Below, one piece after another: positions 25,141 to 34,523 of a stretch of 64,000 bases of DNA (positions are counted from its first letter, which is position 1; each line of letters opens with the position of its first letter). Under the pieces are notes generated by a model. The model was not told the DNA's origin, did not search any database, and saw nothing but the letters and a program-made list of their open reading frames with translations. The translations under genes were made by a program, and so were the position numbers. This DNA comes from Nocardia transvalensis NBRC 15921 (lineage in GTDB: Bacteria; Actinomycetota; Actinomycetes; Mycobacteriales; Mycobacteriaceae), in assembly GCF_000308875.1 (NCBI RefSeq), contig NZ_BAGL01000070.1:124001-188000 (forward strand), given 5' to 3'.

Positions 25141-25422
25141 TCACGAACTCGCCCGCACGTATTCCGAATACGGTGTTGCCGAAGCCTGGAGACGGGCACT
25201 GACGCTTCGGCAGTAGGAGACGATTCCGGGATCCGTCGTCACCGCCGAACCACCGACCGCGCGTCCGTCCTCGCCGACAAGGTTGAACGCAACGATCTCG
25301 TTGTCGATCAGCCACCAATCATCCAGCGGCACCTCGCCTGCGAGATGGCGGGGGAGGTAACCAATCGCCTCTCCCGCCTCCACATTGAGGGCGGAGCTCG
25401 CTTCGGCTGTCCTGGAGAACCT
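25141..25422 (-). pseudogene. Truncated DUF6879 protein
   Basis: The minus-strand frame is open from just inside a TAG (25423-25425) to the stop at 25141. It encodes LNVEAGEAIGYLPRHLAGEV, DDWWLIDNEIVAFNLVGEDG and VSYCRSVSARLQASATPYSE. This matches the C-terminal half of DUF6879 proteins (about 170 residues in full), which accompany XRE-type regulators in actinobacteria. The N-terminal half is missing and only an internal GTG (25383) is available, so the gene looks truncated. It sits downstream of the toxin-like gene in the same orientation, at the island edge. Confidence 0.6.
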
Positions 25423-25478
25423 CTATCGTCGGCCGGAATTCCACTGAAGTATTTCCTCTCCCTTTTCAGAACCTCGAT

Positions 25479-26387
25479 CTACCGGCGGCCCCGCTCGACG
25501 CCTCGTTCCCTACCGCGTTCTTCACGGCCGCCGCGAGTCGAACCCGCCGACGGAGGCTCCCGAAATGGCGACTCCTGCCCAGGTGCCGGACGTCCCTTGA
25601 ACAGCAGATCTGTCACATCCGGAGGCAGCCGCGAACGCAGTCGAGCATCAGCGACTTCGCGTTGCCGCCGAGCCCTCTCGGCATTGTCGGCTGCTTCACG
25701 AGCGGCCCGCTCGCCGGCCTCCCGTTCCTCACGTCCGCGGGCATCCCACGCGTCCCGAAATTCTCTGACTACGCGCTCTGCTGCCTCTCGCTCGACTCGG
25801 CGCCGCTCGTCGCGTTCGCCCTGCTGTCGTTCCTGCTCCCGCAGGCGTTCGGCTGCTTCGCGTACCTTCGGCAGCCGCTCGGCCGCGCGTTGACGCCGTC
25901 GCAGCGCTTGAGCATTGACCAGTTCCAGTTGCCGACTGTCCTTTTCCCGTTCTTGACCCATTGCATAGATCTGCGCGGCCTGGTCGCGCGAGATGATCTG
26001 GTGCGTGAATCGGTCCGGGAAGTCGCGGGATAGTTTGTCTATCAGCTCCTGCGTCTTCTTCGAGATCTTCTCGCCCTCGACCGTGCGGAGTCGGTGACTG
26101 TGGATGATGCCCTTCTGGAGGAGGTAGTAGTCCTTGCGTAGCTGGTTCTCATCTTTCTTGCCCTCGACTCGCCCTGACTTGTCCTCGAGGCTGTCTGTGC
26201 GGTCACGGCCCTCGTTCTTGGCCTTGTCGAATTTCCTACTGCCGAATGGTGTCGAGTACGAGCGCGGTTGCTTCACATAGCCGTTCTCGCGGTCGCGGAA
26301 GTATTTTTCGGTACCGTTCTCGAAAATCCGGCCGCGAGTATTGCTGTCATGGCCGTGTCGGATGTCGTCGTAGCTGTCGCCGGGCAT
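25479..26387 (-). CDS. Putative nuclease-type polymorphic toxin domain, orphan
   Basis: The 302-residue, highly charged protein starts MPGDSYDDIRHGHDSNTRGR. The N-terminal part has YFRDRENGYVKQPRSYSTPF, RTDSLEDKSGRVEGKKDENQ and HRLRTVEGEKISKKTQELID; the E-D-K within an acidic/basic pattern resembles PD-(D/E)XK-like cassettes seen at the C-termini of large type VII-secreted toxins. The C-terminal half is a long Arg/Glu-rich coiled coil. No secretion domain is present, so it looks like an orphan toxin cassette. Codon use is less GC-biased than in flanking genes, suggesting transfer. The 159-residue gene 104 bp upstream may be its partner. Toxin function is inference. Confidence 0.55.
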   Translation of the reverse strand: MPGDSYDDIRHGHDSNTRGRIFENGTEKYFRDRENGYVKQPRSYSTPFGSRKFDKAKNEGRDRTDSLEDKSGRVEGKKDENQLRKDYYLLQKGIIHSHRLRTVEGEKISKKTQELIDKLSRDFPDRFTHQIISRDQAAQIYAMGQEREKDSRQLELVNAQALRRRQRAAERLPKVREAAERLREQERQQGERDERRRVEREAAERVVREFRDAWDARGREEREAGERAAREAADNAERARRQREVADARLRSRLPPDVTDLLFKGRPAPGQESPFREPPSAGSTRGGREERGRERGVERGRR

Positions 26388-26491
26388 GGCGCACTTACCC
26401 CCCGTATTCGAAGTGGGTTGTCGGGGTGCGCCGGATCTATTCGACTGTCAAAGTGGCAGCGGATCGAGCTGTCACACAGAGGTTTTGGGAT

Positions 26492-26971
26492 CTATCGACG
26501 GTCGCGGCGCAGACAGTCGTCGAGAATCGAGAGCACGGCACCGAATTCGCCTGTTGCGGCAAGTTCCGCCATATGCGTCATGGAAACGATGCTGGGCTGG
26601 TCACCCGCGAACTGCACGCAAGGGCCGAAGTGCTCGTAGAGCAGTTCACCCCACTCCGGATTGTTCACCCAGATCATTCCGGTGCGGCGGATGAACGCCT
26701 CACCGAGGAACCTGACCAGCTGATCGGCGATATCGTGGTTCTCCGGCGCGGTCAGGGTCTCGCGGTCCGGGAACACCGCAGAAATCGGTTCACCGAGCTG
26801 ATCGAAAACCATTGGCTCCCACCAGTTCTCTGCACGGACCGGCGGCTCCAGGGTCTCGATGAGGAAGGTGTGTACCGCCGCGTTCATGCGGCCGGGATCG
26901 AGCCAGTCCAGCCACGCCTGCGTCTTCTCGTCGAAGTCGATGTCGAAACCGATCTGCTCGGCGTCGCTCAT
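26492..26971 (-). CDS. Hypothetical protein, possible immunity partner
   Basis: The 159-residue acidic, soluble protein starts MSDAEQIGFDIDFDEKTQAW and includes a Trp-rich ENWWEPMVFDQLGEP, QLVRFLGEAFIRRTGMIWVN and SIVSMTHMAELAATGEFGAV. The layout (FLGEAFIRR..W, then a final MA...GEF helix) resembles small immunity-like proteins next to type VII toxin cassettes. No named domain is certain. It precedes the putative toxin gene in transcription order, so it could be made first and protect the cell. GAGGGGAG upstream of the ATG supports the start. Confidence 0.6.
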   Translation of the reverse strand: MSDAEQIGFDIDFDEKTQAWLDWLDPGRMNAAVHTFLIETLEPPVRAENWWEPMVFDQLGEPISAVFPDRETLTAPENHDIADQLVRFLGEAFIRRTGMIWVNNPEWGELLYEHFGPCVQFAGDQPSIVSMTHMAELAATGEFGAVLSILDDCLRRDRR

Positions 26972-27022
26972 GTCGGGCTCCCCTCCTCGATTGGTTGCTG
27001 GTCAGCCTATCCGGGGTCACTG

Positions 27023-27176
27023 TCAAAGTTCGTCGTCCTCTTCGTGCTCGATGCGCTGCCGTATCTCCTCCACAGACCGGCCTTTGGGGGATGCGGCGCG
27101 GCCAGCACCACACCACCGCGCCGACGATGCCCAGCACGCCGAGCGCCGTGGCGCAGAAGATCCAGAAGTCGGTCAC
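27023..27176 (-). pseudogene. Frameshifted small membrane protein
   Basis: From GTG 27176 the frame encodes VTDFWIFCATALGVLGIVG and AVVWCWPRRIP, a single membrane helix plus basic end. At a run of five G (27086-27090, plus strand) the reading must shift by one base to continue as KGRSVEEIRQRIEHEEDDEL and a stop at 27023. Removing one base from the run yields a coherent 50-residue membrane protein. The GTG overlaps the stop of the preceding 81-residue gene (GTGA), supporting a real coupled gene. It is either a pseudogene, a sequencing error in the homopolymer, or programmed frameshifting. Confidence 0.55.
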
Positions 27177-27418
27177 GGAAGCGTCCACAGTCGTTCACAG
27201 GGCAGCCTCGGGCACGTCGGGTCGGGTGGCTCGAACGTGACCGTGTCGGGCCGGTAGTAGGCGATCCAGTATTCGGCGAACCAGCGGGCAGCCGACTCGC
27301 AGGCCACGAACCTCAGCTCTTGCTCGCGCAGGAGGCTGATGTGGACGCGTATCAAGACGTCCGGTTCGTGCGGCAAAGGCGATTCGGGTTGAGCCGCAGA
27401 AGGTTCCGCGAAGCTCAT
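27173..27418 (-). CDS. Hypothetical protein (81 residues)
   Basis: Begins MSFAEPSAAQPESPLPHEPD and includes VLIRVHISLLREQELRFVAC and WFAEYWIAYYRPDTVTFEPP; soluble, no recognised domain. ATG at 27418 lies 10 bp after the stop of the 224-residue gene, and the stop overlaps the start of the small membrane gene, so the three form a tight operon in the accessory island. Role unknown. Confidence 0.65.
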   Translation of the reverse strand: MSFAEPSAAQPESPLPHEPDVLIRVHISLLREQELRFVACESAARWFAEYWIAYYRPDTVTFEPPDPTCPRLPCERLWTLP

Positions 27419-27428
27419 CGCGGGCTCG

Positions 27429-28103
27429 CTAGTTCGGGCCGACGGGACCTGGACCGAGCCGTGCCGCCAGGCCCCGAGGGTCGGCCTGCCGGTTTGCGAG
27501 ACCGTCCAGCACCTCGAGCAACGTCTGCGTGGTCACCCCCACAGGTAGCCGCACGTCGCTGTTGTTCTTTCGCGGGAACTTGATCCCGCGAGCTGCGGCC
27601 CGAACGCGTTGCGACTGGGCAGGAGGCACGACCTTCCCTGCCTTCACCAAGGCGCTGTACGCACTGGACTTCAACGGGCATTCGAGCATGTCGCACTTGA
27701 TGTGTCGTTGCAAGACCCGGTGCGCTTCCACAACCGTGAGAGGCCGGTCGGGGTGAGCGTGAGCCCGGTCGGCGATGCCGGGTACCGACACCGTCCATGT
27801 CTCCGGCGGAGACACTGTTTCCAGGTCGAACAGCTCGCACGCTCTGCTCGGGGTGTGGTCGAGTGTCACGAGATCGTAGACAACCAGCGCGGCTGCATCG
27901 AGGCCAGCGGCCAGCCCGAGCGCGTACCCGATCGGATCGGTGTCGTCCGCCGGGGGCCGCACCGTGGACACGTATCGATACCCGAGTAGTTCGGCGTGAC
28001 GCCGGATCAGCGCCGCGTGCCGTTGCTCGTCGGGTCCGGACACGTCGACACGTATCAGCCCGACCGCTACCGGTGTCTCGATACTTCGTTTCCCGGAATC
28101 CAT
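27429..28103 (-). CDS. Hypothetical protein, possible resolvase-like N-terminal fold
   Basis: The 224-residue protein starts MDSGKRSIETPVAVGLIRVD. The N-terminal 90 residues alternate strands and helices (VGLIRVDVSGPDEQRHAALI, RRHAELLGYRYVSTVR, ALVVYDLVTLDHTPS), loosely recalling serine-recombinase catalytic folds, but the nucleophile motif is not clear. The C-terminal half is basic with LVKAGKVVPPAQSQRVRAAA, possibly nucleic-acid binding. It is first in an island operon and divergent from the XRE regulator, so it is a likely target of that regulator. No precise function can be given. Confidence 0.6.
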   Translation of the reverse strand: MDSGKRSIETPVAVGLIRVDVSGPDEQRHAALIRRHAELLGYRYVSTVRPPADDTDPIGYALGLAAGLDAAALVVYDLVTLDHTPSRACELFDLETVSPPETWTVSVPGIADRAHAHPDRPLTVVEAHRVLQRHIKCDMLECPLKSSAYSALVKAGKVVPPAQSQRVRAAARGIKFPRKNNSDVRLPVGVTTQTLLEVLDGLANRQADPRGLAARLGPGPVGPN

Positions 28104-28252
28104 GCCCTGTCCTCTCAGCTCGTCAGAAGGAGAGGCCCGCCGTCGGAGCGATCGATCGGCCGGGCGTCACAACTTGGGTTGGCCAACAAACCGCTGAGGA
28201 CACTTCATGGACCGACGACGGGCCCGCGTTTAGGTTGACGGCTGAACCCGGC

Positions 28253-28279
28253 GGGACTGTCCCGCAGCGGGACACTCCC
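28253..28279. promoter_or_regulatory. Double GGGAC/GTCCC operator-like repeat
   Basis: Two 11-bp inverted units, GGGACTGTCCC (28253-28263) and GGGACACTCCC (28269-28279), are 16 bp apart and together create a perfect inner palindrome GTCCCGCAGCGGGAC (28259-28273). They lie 40-66 bp before the XRE gene start and upstream of the divergent island operon, an ideal place for autoregulation. Confidence 0.65.
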
Positions 28280-28318
28280 GATACCATGGGGTTTTGGTGC
28301 CGTCCAGGGAGTACGCAC

Positions 28319-29548
28319 ATGTCCGAACTTCAGCCCGACGACGGCCGATACGTCGGCAGTCAGGTGCGAATGATTCGCCGTCGGCGTGGCATGTCCCAAC
28401 AGGTGCTCGCCGACCTCGTGGGCATGAGCAGGGGCGCCATCGCCAAGTACGAGGCCGGCGAGCGACCCGTCGATTCGCGCAAAGTGCTGCACGGCTTGGC
28501 GGGAGCGCTCGGTGTCGCAGTAGGTGACCTGACCGGGCACGAGCAAGAACGGCTCGACCCCTCCGCCGCCGGATTCCACACTGCCGTCCCGGATATCGAG
28601 ACCGCCTTGTGGACAGAGGGCAACACCACGCCGAACGGCGCACCCCCCACGCTCGATGAGCTGACGGCGGCGGCACAGCGCGCGGCGCGGCTGCGGATCG
28701 CCTGCGACTACGCGACATTGGGGCCGATGCTCGCCCCGCTGTTGAACCACACCTACCGCTATCTGCGGGATGCGCAGGGTGCCGACCTCGACCGCGCCTG
28801 GGATGTGATGGCGACCCTCGCGCACACCACCGCGGCAGCGTTGAAGGCCCGCGGCTATCCCGCGCTGTCCTGGACTGCTGCACAACAGGCAGAGGGGGCG
28901 GCCGAAAAGATCGGCGGCACAGCAGCTCTCGCTTCGACGGCGTTCGCCCGAAGCCAGGTGTTGCTGGCGCGACCGGGCTCCCTCGTGTCGGCCTTGGATC
29001 ACGCCGAGGGCATGGCCGAGAGGGTCGCGCCGGACGTCCGCACGATCGGCGAAGTCGAGACGCTAGGGATGCTGCACCTCCAAGCATCGCTCGTAACGGC
29101 CGCGCTGGGTGGAGATCCTGAGTCTCATCTGACGGAAGCGGCGGTACAGGCCAAGCGACTGCCGAAGGCGGAGGCCGGCACGTCGATCTTGCGGAATCCG
29201 ACGTTCGGCCCGGCCAACGTCGCGCTGTGGCGGATGTCCGCGGCGATGGAGCGGCGGGAGCCAGGCGAGGTCCTGAAGCTCGCTCCGACACTGTCGCCGG
29301 ACCAGTTGCCTGCCGAGGGCAGACGGGCGCAGTACTTCGTGGAGATCGGACGCGCGTACGCCATGCAGCGCAAGTACAGAGATTCGCTGTACGCGCTGCT
29401 GCGCGCGGAGCACGCCGCGCCTCAACATGTTCGGCAGATGACGCATGTGCGTGAGTTGGTCGGTCACATGATGCGTTCGGCGCGTAGGGATCTCACCACA
29501 GGTGAGCTGGGTAGGCTCGCTCAGCGCGTTGGCGTGGTCCCGGCCTGA
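28319..29548 (+). CDS. XRE-family regulator with helical-repeat C-terminal domain
   Basis: The 409-residue protein starts MSELQPDDGRYVGSQVRMIR and has an N-terminal helix-turn-helix (GMSQQVLADLVGMSRGAIAK, YEAGERPVDSRKVLHGLAGA). A long all-helical, TPR-like C-terminal region of about 300 residues follows (AARLRIACDYATLGPMLAPL, FVEIGRAYAMQRKYRDSLYA). This architecture is common in actinobacterial pleiotropic regulators whose C-terminus senses a protein or small ligand. The ATG at 28319 begins just before the first helix; no strong ribosome-binding site is seen. Double GGGAC palindromes lie upstream. Confidence 0.88.
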   Translation: MSELQPDDGRYVGSQVRMIRRRRGMSQQVLADLVGMSRGAIAKYEAGERPVDSRKVLHGLAGALGVAVGDLTGHEQERLDPSAAGFHTAVPDIETALWTEGNTTPNGAPPTLDELTAAAQRAARLRIACDYATLGPMLAPLLNHTYRYLRDAQGADLDRAWDVMATLAHTTAAALKARGYPALSWTAAQQAEGAAEKIGGTAALASTAFARSQVLLARPGSLVSALDHAEGMAERVAPDVRTIGEVETLGMLHLQASLVTAALGGDPESHLTEAAVQAKRLPKAEAGTSILRNPTFGPANVALWRMSAAMERREPGEVLKLAPTLSPDQLPAEGRRAQYFVEIGRAYAMQRKYRDSLYALLRAEHAAPQHVRQMTHVRELVGHMMRSARRDLTTGELGRLAQRVGVVPA

Positions 29549-29555
29549 CCTAGTA

Positions 29556-30101
29556 ATGAACACAGCACAGTGGGCGCTCATACTATCGATATTTGCTCTG
29601 GGCTGGACGATATTCACTACCTGGATCCGATGGCCGCGGATCGGCGTCGTCATGCGACAGGGTGTCGAGATCAGAGTTTCGTTTGGGGCCGCGGACAGCA
29701 CCCCTGCGCGCGATACTTTCCATCTGATCGTGGTCAACAACGGCGCCGAGGCAGCTTCAATAGCGAATGCGGGCATTCGGTCGGGAGATGGATCGGTGAC
29801 GTTCGACATCGAGAGTCAGCGTGACCGGGGTGCCAGCGTCGTTGGACCGGAGCTACCCGCCAGAATTGAGGCGCATGGTGCCCTGGCCTGGGTGCTTCCG
29901 CAAGAATTGCTCGGCAACTTCAAGCCCGGCACCCCGATTGTGGGGTATACGCACCGCTACAAGACACTCTGGATGGTTCCGGGTTGGATCAAGAAGCTTG
30001 CCAACAAGATGGATCGCAACGGGCGGGTATGGAAGTTCATCAGCAAGCGAGAGTCCCCGGTCCGGGAGTACGTGACCAAGAAGCGGTACACGAAGAATTG
30101 A
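29556..30101 (+). CDS. Hypothetical membrane-anchored protein
   Basis: The 181-residue protein starts MNTAQWALILSIFALGWTIF, an N-terminal membrane helix. A beta-rich domain follows (GVEIRVSFGAADS, TFHLIVVNNGAEAASIANAG, then AHGALAWVLPQELLGNF) resembling an immunoglobulin-like fold, and a basic C-terminal tail (ISKRESPVREYVTKKRYTKN). ATG 29556 lies 7 bp after the XRE stop, so it is likely co-transcribed with the regulator. Function unknown. An upstream ATG at 29502 lies inside the XRE gene and is less likely. Confidence 0.7.
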   Translation: MNTAQWALILSIFALGWTIFTTWIRWPRIGVVMRQGVEIRVSFGAADSTPARDTFHLIVVNNGAEAASIANAGIRSGDGSVTFDIESQRDRGASVVGPELPARIEAHGALAWVLPQELLGNFKPGTPIVGYTHRYKTLWMVPGWIKKLANKMDRNGRVWKFISKRESPVREYVTKKRYTKN

Positions 30102-30303
30102 CGTAGGTCGTCGGCGCTTGACTCTTGCTGTAGCCGTACAACCACGGGCGTGAGGGCCAGCCCTGGAACCAGCCGCGCGACCGATAATCAGCCGTCGGCG
30201 CCGGGCGCCCAACCGTAGGGATTCCGTTGGGGTCTTCGTAGTTGCGGTGTTTTGGCCGGAGCGGACGTCGAGACCGGCACGCCGACCACAGCCGACGGCC
30301 GTA

Positions 30304-30903
30304 CTATCGCGCGGCGGCGACGTGGGCGGTGATCAGGGTGTCCAGGAGGACATCCAGGTCTTGCCAGGGGAAGCTTGGGCGGTCTTGGCGGAGGGTGATC
30401 AGGCCGTGCATGGCTGCCCAGAGGCAGGTGGCGGTGGCGGTGGGGTTTGCGCTGCCGCAGGCTGCGGATGCGTCGACGAGTAGCTGGAAGGTGGTCAGGC
30501 CGGGGAGTTGGTCCTGCGTGGGCTCCCAGCCGGGGGTGCCTGCGGTGCCGAACAGGACGCGGTAGTGGCCGGGGTTGTGCAGGCCGTAGTCGCAGTAGGC
30601 TCGGCAGATTGCCGAAAGTCGTTGGGGGGCATCGTCTTCTGCGGATGCTGCTGCGGAGAGGGCTGCGTTCAGTTCGGCGAAGCGGAGGCGGTAGACCGCG
30701 GTCAGTAGGTCTCGGCGGCCTTCGAAGTGCAGGTAGACGCTTTGGGGAGCAACGCCTGCGGCGCGGGCGACAGCGCGCAGTGAAAGAGCATCCTGGCCGT
30801 CGACGGTCTCCAGCAATCGGCTGGCGGCGTGGACCAGTTCCTCGCGTAGCCGCTCCCCCTCGCCGCGGCGGTTGGGACGGCGGCCGGTGTCTCCTGAACT
30901 CAC
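30304..30903 (-). CDS. TetR/AcrR-family regulator
   Basis: The 199-residue regulator has a helix-turn-helix in GERLREELVHAASRLLETVD and LSLRAVARAAGVAPQSVYLH, followed by FEGRRDLLTAVY, and a TetR_C-type ligand domain. GTG at 30903 is chosen because a 40-bp inverted repeat (30919-30958) lies immediately upstream and would otherwise fall inside the coding region of the longer ATG (30942) version. It is divergent from the metallo-hydrolase gene, its likely target. Confidence 0.88.
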   Translation of the reverse strand: MSSGDTGRRPNRRGEGERLREELVHAASRLLETVDGQDALSLRAVARAAGVAPQSVYLHFEGRRDLLTAVYRLRFAELNAALSAAASAEDDAPQRLSAICRAYCDYGLHNPGHYRVLFGTAGTPGWEPTQDQLPGLTTFQLLVDASAACGSANPTATATCLWAAMHGLITLRQDRPSFPWQDLDVLLDTLITAHVAAAR

Positions 30904-30918
30904 CTTGACAGGGTAACA

Positions 30919-30958
30919 AGACAGGCGTCTACTGACAGCCATCAGTAGACACCCGTCT
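30919..30958. promoter_or_regulatory. 40-bp inverted repeat between TetR and MBL genes
   Basis: Arms of 17 bp, AGACAGGCGTCTACTGA and TCAGTAGACACCCGTCT, pair with two mismatches around a 6-nt centre. The inner 9 bp (GTCTACTGA/TCAGTAGAC) are perfect. It is the only strong symmetry in the intergenic space and is the probable TetR operator covering both promoters. Confidence 0.75.
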
Positions 30959-30972
30959 TCCTAGGAATCGCC

Positions 30973-31722
30973 ATGCTGAGCGTTACCCGCGTCGTCCATG
31001 CCAGCGTCCTGCTCGATTTCGGCGGCGCCCGGATTCTGACCGATCCCTGGTTCTCCGAGCGCCGCTTCTATCACCCCGGGGAGCCGCGCAGCGTGGCCAC
31101 CGCCGCAGACCTTCCGGAGCTGGCGGGTGTGGTGATCAGTCACGCGCACTACGACCATTGCGATCTGGCCGCGCTGGCGGACTACCCGGACAAGTCGGTG
31201 CCGTTCGCGGTCGCGAAAGGTATTGGGGCGCAGGTACGTGCGGCCGGGTTCAGCAACGTGACCGAACTCTATGCGTGGCAACGGACGCACCTCGGGCCCG
31301 TCGAGGTCACCGCGACGCCCGCCGATCACGGCGTCCCCGAGGTCACCTTCATACTGCGGATGGACGGGCACACAGCCTATTTCGGCGCTGACACCCGGCG
31401 CATCGGCGAACTGGACGAGATCGCCGAACTGTTTCCGGAGGTCGATCTCGCTCTGCTGCCCATCAACGGCCTGCGGGTGCGCCCGCTGCTGAACCGGCAG
31501 GAAGTGATGGACGCCGAGGAGGCCGCCGAGTTCACCGGCGTGCTGCGGCCCCGCCTGGCCGTGCCGATCCACTACGCCTTCACCGGCGGGCCGATCGGAG
31601 ATCGCCTGATGATCAAGACGATTCGCAACCGGCCCGACCTGTACCGGGATGCCGCAGGCGAATTCGCCCCCGACACCACCGTGCACGTGCTACCGACAGG
31701 GGAAACCCTTGTCGTGCAGTAG
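30973..31722 (+). CDS. MBL-fold metal-dependent hydrolase (UlaG-like)
   Basis: The 249-residue protein starts MLSVTRVVHASVLLDFGGAR. The metallo-beta-lactamase motif H-x-H-x-D-H is in VVISHAHYDHCDLAALADY; further ligands are in TPADHGVPEV, YFGADTRRIGEL and AVPIHYAFTGG. It resembles UlaG/YtnP-like cytoplasmic hydrolases acting on lactones or phosphoesters; the substrate is unknown. It starts 15 bp after the TetR operator, so transcription is probably repressed by the divergent regulator. Convergent with glyA, ending 3 bp from it. Confidence 0.88.
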   Translation: MLSVTRVVHASVLLDFGGARILTDPWFSERRFYHPGEPRSVATAADLPELAGVVISHAHYDHCDLAALADYPDKSVPFAVAKGIGAQVRAAGFSNVTELYAWQRTHLGPVEVTATPADHGVPEVTFILRMDGHTAYFGADTRRIGELDEIAELFPEVDLALLPINGLRVRPLLNRQEVMDAEEAAEFTGVLRPRLAVPIHYAFTGGPIGDRLMIKTIRNRPDLYRDAAGEFAPDTTVHVLPTGETLVVQ

Positions 31723-31725
31723 AAC

Positions 31726-33030
<1,305 letters not shown>

Positions 33031-33118
33031 AGTCTAGGTGCCGTGTGTCGAGCCCTCGAACGGTGCTCACCATCTGTGGATAAGGCCGGCCGTTTCCGCG
33101 GCAGACGCCCTCGTTTCC

Positions 33119-33181
33119 CCGGCATGCTCTTGGCCGGGGGTCCTCGTCGGCGCCGGTAGTTTCCGGCCAAAAGCATGCCGG
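33119..33181 (+). repeat. 63-bp palindromic element, copy 2 (intergenic)
   Basis: Left arm 33119-33137 (CCGGCATGCTCTTGGCCGG) differs by one base from the copy-1 arm; right arm 33163-33181 (CCGGCCAAAAGCATGCCGG) is identical to copy 1. The centre is again 25 nt but unrelated in sequence. It lies between glyA and the DUF885 gene, so arms, not the centre, are conserved. Confidence 0.9.
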
Positions 33182-33218
33182 AAAACATAGGGGGCGCTGC
33201 GATGCGGGAGGGGTTGCG

Positions 33219-34418
33219 TCAGGGCATGCGGCGTATGGCTCCGGGGGTGAGGGGTTCGTCCAGCAGGCGGCGGAAGCGGTCGGAGCGATCATCGGGGTCG
33301 GGGGCGCGGTCGAGCCAACCTCCGAGGAGGCGGTAGCCCTCGACGTAGGTGCTGATGTAGGCCCGCCACAGGGGTGAGGAGAGGAAGCGCAGGGACTGCC
33401 GGGCGCGCTCCGGCGTCGCGAGGCTCCAGCGCTGGAGGAATTCCGCGACCTCGTCGGCGTCGCGGCCGCGGTCGTGCAGCAGCAGCGCCGCGTCCTGGCG
33501 GACGCCGAGCAGTTTCGCCGAGGCGGTCGAAAGGCGTTGCGCGCGTTCGCCGTCGAAACGCAGGCCCAGATCGGCGTAGATCTCCTGCGCCCACGCGCCC
33601 CAGTCGGGGCCGACGATCGACCGCAGCGCCAGGTCCGCGAGGCCCTCCGCCATCAGGCACTGCGGGGTGTTCACCACGAACAGCGTCTGCTCGTCCTGAC
33701 CGGACGCCACCAGTCCAGCCTCCTTGCGGCAGTGCTCGGTGTGGTGGCCCGGATACGCCTCGTGCGCGATCAGCGCCGGCAGGTGCGCCATGTGCTGTTT
33801 CAGGTCGGAGTTGATCGCCACCCGCGAGCGATAATTCCCCAGGTAGTAGTTGAATCCCGACCACGGCTTGTCGCCGACCACCTCGTATTCGACGGTCTCG
33901 TGATCGGGCAGCGGATAGCGCTCCCGCACCCGCTCGCGCAGGGCGCCGGAGAACGCGTTCACGCATTCGCGCAGGCGCTCGGGCGGGATCTCGTCGGCGC
34001 GACGGTGCGCGGCGACCCGCTCGGGCAGCGGACCGTCGCCCGGCAGCACCTCGTCCATCCGCCGGTGGGCCTCGCGGTAGTCCTCGACGTCACCGGGCGC
34101 GATCTCGACGTCGAAATAGGCCTGCACCTCCTCGACGAAGGAGATCCGTTCCCCGGCGAACTTGCGACCGGAGCATTCCAGGGCCCGCAGATGCACGTCG
34201 AGGAATTCGGTGCGCTCGGGCGGCAGGCCCGCCTCCGGGAGTTCCTTGCGCAACGCCGCGGCCCGCGTCGCCAGATCCCGCGGTTCCGGCGGGGGCGCGT
34301 TGTCCACCGCACGGCGCAGCGCCGGATCACCGGTGTACGCGTCGACGAAGCCGGACTCGAGGCGGTCGAATGCCAGCCCCAGCCGCAGGTATTCGGTCAC
34401 GAGCGGATGCGCCTGCAT
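33219..34418 (-). CDS. DUF885 putative metallopeptidase
   Basis: The 399-residue protein carries the DUF885 zinc motif in LIAHEAYPGHHTEHCRKEAG (HExxxGHH variant), with MAEGLADLALRSIVGPDWG further on. It also has the FNYYLGNYRSRVAINSDLKQ strand typical of the family. Such proteins are predicted peptidases of unknown substrate, probably cytoplasmic here because no signal peptide is visible. ATG 34418 (MQAHPLVTEYLRLG) with AAGG upstream is preferred over GTG 34424. Divergent from coaA. Confidence 0.85.
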   Translation of the reverse strand: MQAHPLVTEYLRLGLAFDRLESGFVDAYTGDPALRRAVDNAPPPEPRDLATRAAALRKELPEAGLPPERTEFLDVHLRALECSGRKFAGERISFVEEVQAYFDVEIAPGDVEDYREAHRRMDEVLPGDGPLPERVAAHRRADEIPPERLRECVNAFSGALRERVRERYPLPDHETVEYEVVGDKPWSGFNYYLGNYRSRVAINSDLKQHMAHLPALIAHEAYPGHHTEHCRKEAGLVASGQDEQTLFVVNTPQCLMAEGLADLALRSIVGPDWGAWAQEIYADLGLRFDGERAQRLSTASAKLLGVRQDAALLLHDRGRDADEVAEFLQRWSLATPERARQSLRFLSSPLWRAYISTYVEGYRLLGGWLDRAPDPDDRSDRFRRLLDEPLTPGAIRRMP

Positions 34419-34523
34419 GACCACCGACCTTATCCCCTGATCGACGCCCTGTGCGCGACTACCGCGAGAGAAACATCACGGCAAGTTACCGGCGAGTAAT
34501 AACACCCCGCGTACGGCGCCCCG

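Noticed and set aside
25100..30110. Prophage or integrative element
   Set aside because: No integrase, capsid, portal or tail gene and no attachment-site duplication were seen; the region is better described as an accessory island.
30102..30303. Minus-strand frame ending NPYGWAPGADG after the TetR gene
   Set aside because: It continues in another frame through the TetR gene, has no ribosome-binding site, and only the last residues look protein-like.
33031..33118. Riboswitch upstream of glyA
   Set aside because: The leader is under 90 bp before the palindromic element and has no glycine, folate or ZTP riboswitch core.
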